DNA of 5,124 bases from Bacillota bacterium (lineage in GTDB: Bacteria > Bacillota > Bacilli > Bacillales_B > DSM-18226), in contig JAUZQA010000327.1 of NCBI GenBank assembly GCA_030705665.1, forward strand, positions 1-5,124, read 5' to 3'. The notes beneath the pieces were generated by a model. The model did no database searches, was not told where the DNA came from, and saw only the letters and a program-made list of their open reading frames with translations. The position numbers and the translations under genes are program-made. Shown here one piece after another: positions 4,340 to 5,124 of the stretch; the stretch's first letter is position 1, and each line of letters starts with the position of its first letter.

Positions 4340-5124
4340 TCAAACAACATTATCGGGAATTGCTAATAAACTTTTTTCATTGTCAGTAACTTTTTCAATC
4401 GGTGCGACCTTACAGAGTGTTAATAACAAAACCGCCCCCGTTATTGCGACAAATGCGCCAACATATAAGGCAAAGTCATATTTCCCTGTAATATCAATGA
4501 TAAAGCCTGTCACAGACGGGGCCAGGATTCCGGCTACAGTTCCAAGAGTAGTAAAGACGCCTGTTATCATACCGGCATTTTTTTGAGAAAAGACCATTGG
4601 CATGGTAAAAAATCCGCCCATCGTAAGAGTTAAAAACCCATTGGATGCTGAAATCAGTGTAACTGCAGCTCCTACACTGGTTGCCCTTGACCCAAGGAGC
4701 AAGAATATTCCAGCTACAGATAGTCCAATAATTGGAAATAACTTCCTTCCAATGTTTTGCCCAAATTTTCTTGAAGCTGCATCAGCTAAATAACCGCCAA
4801 TTGGGTAGGTGAAAATTGATACAAGATAAGGTAACATTGAATACAATGAACTACTTTGCAGATTTAGGCCCCGTCCATTCACAAAGTATGTCGGCAGCCA
4901 AGTCATAAATAAGAAAAAAAGATAGTTTGCACAAAAATAAGATAACGCACAGAACCATACAGATTTTGTTGAGAGGATTTCCTTTTTTGTTAAGATTCCT
5001 CCGTTCTGATTCAGATGCCGCTGGGAACCTTGATCGGCATGGATATATTCCAATTCTTGGTTTGTTATTTTAGAATGTTGTGCTGGAGTATCTTTGCCGA
5101 ATTTCCACCATATCACGACCCAAA
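4340..5124 (-). CDS. MFS organic-anion transporter, ACS family (N-terminal part outside window)
   Basis: The frame is open to the right edge and ends at TGA 4342-4340, giving about 261 C-terminal residues of a protein usually near 420-450. The GTG at 5116 is not a real start: the frame continues upstream as WVV. Counting that GTG as residue 1, WWKFGKDTPAQH followed by the charged segment NQELEYIHAD (19-28) is the central loop typical of anion:cation symporters (hexuronate, galactonate, glucarate and phthalate transporter relatives). Six hydrophobic segments follow at about 52-78, 91-111, 126-144, 148-172, 182-208 and 214-236. WLPTYFVNGRGL (73-84), GGYLADAASRKFG (107-119, the second-half motif A) and GVFTTLGTVAGILAPSVTG (186-204) fit this family. 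The gene lies just upstream of etfB and is probably in its operon, so its substrate may feed the ETF-linked pathway. The exact substrate cannot be read from the sequence; a carboxylate is likely. Confidence 0.9.
   Translation of the reverse strand, partial: WVVIWWKFGKDTPAQHSKITNQELEYIHADQGSQRHLNQNGGILTKKEILSTKSVWFCALSYFCANYLFFLFMTWLPTYFVNGRGLNLQSSSLYSMLPYLVSIFTYPIGGYLADAASRKFGQNIGRKLFPIIGLSVAGIFLLLGSRATSVGAAVTLISASNGFLTLTMGGFFTMPMVFSQKNAGMITGVFTTLGTVAGILAPSVTGFIIDITGKYDFALYVGAFVAITGAVLLLTLCKVAPIEKVTDNEKSLLAIPDNVV

Noticed and set aside
4108..4793. Plus-strand open frames opposite etfB and the right transporter (4108-4314, 4380-4586, 4602-4793)
   Set aside because: Antisense shadows of conserved genes with no ribosome sites or family signatures of their own.
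5114..5116. GTG as the start of the right-hand transporter
   Set aside because: The frame continues upstream to the window edge, and the protein from this point would lack the first six helices of the family.

Overview
The window is AT-rich DNA from a low-GC Gram-positive bacterium (Bacillota). The support is strong purine-rich Shine-Dalgarno (SD) sites about 7 nt before the starts, hairpin-plus-T-tract terminators, and a Rex/Fnr-like palindrome of the Bacillales type. A facultatively or strictly anaerobic lifestyle is an inference from the type of electron-transferring flavoprotein (ETF) and that palindrome. Genus cannot be fixed from the sequence alone. Every real gene lies on the minus strand, so transcription runs from high to low coordinates.

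Layout in transcription order. At the right edge is the C-terminal part of an organic-anion MFS transporter (ACS type; its start is outside the window). It is followed closely by etfB and etfA, which encode the two ETF subunits. etfB and etfA are 14 nt apart, and the etfA ribosome site touches the etfB stop, so the three genes look like one operon ending at a hairpin terminator 35 nt after etfA. A 700-base gene-free stretch (1764-2463) follows. Then come a YdiB-type quinate/shikimate dehydrogenase gene (aroE family) and a second MFS transporter whose C-terminus runs off the left edge. These last two probably form a second operon.

The gene-free stretch is the most unusual part. Two identical 34-base terminator hairpins (1979-2012 and 2395-2428) bracket four tandem 52-bp repeats. 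The matching ends continue outside and inside the hairpins in inverted orientation, so 1968-2432 resembles a small non-coding mobile element or decayed insertion sequence. Each 52-bp unit can fold into a hairpin that pairs better in minus-strand RNA. Between this block and aroE lie a candidate sigma-A promoter and a perfect 10-6-10 palindrome that matches the Fnr consensus exactly and the Rex consensus almost exactly.

How the genes may work together: the left operon would import quinate or shikimate (or a relative) and oxidise it with NAD(P). The right operon would import an organic acid and supply an ETF for an acyl-CoA dehydrogenase or reductase encoded outside the window. The ETF resembles, from memory, the anaerobe-type (group 2, Acidaminococcus/Clostridium-like) ETFs. 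One speculative link is catabolism of plant phenolic esters such as chlorogenate (caffeate plus quinate). The window does not prove it.
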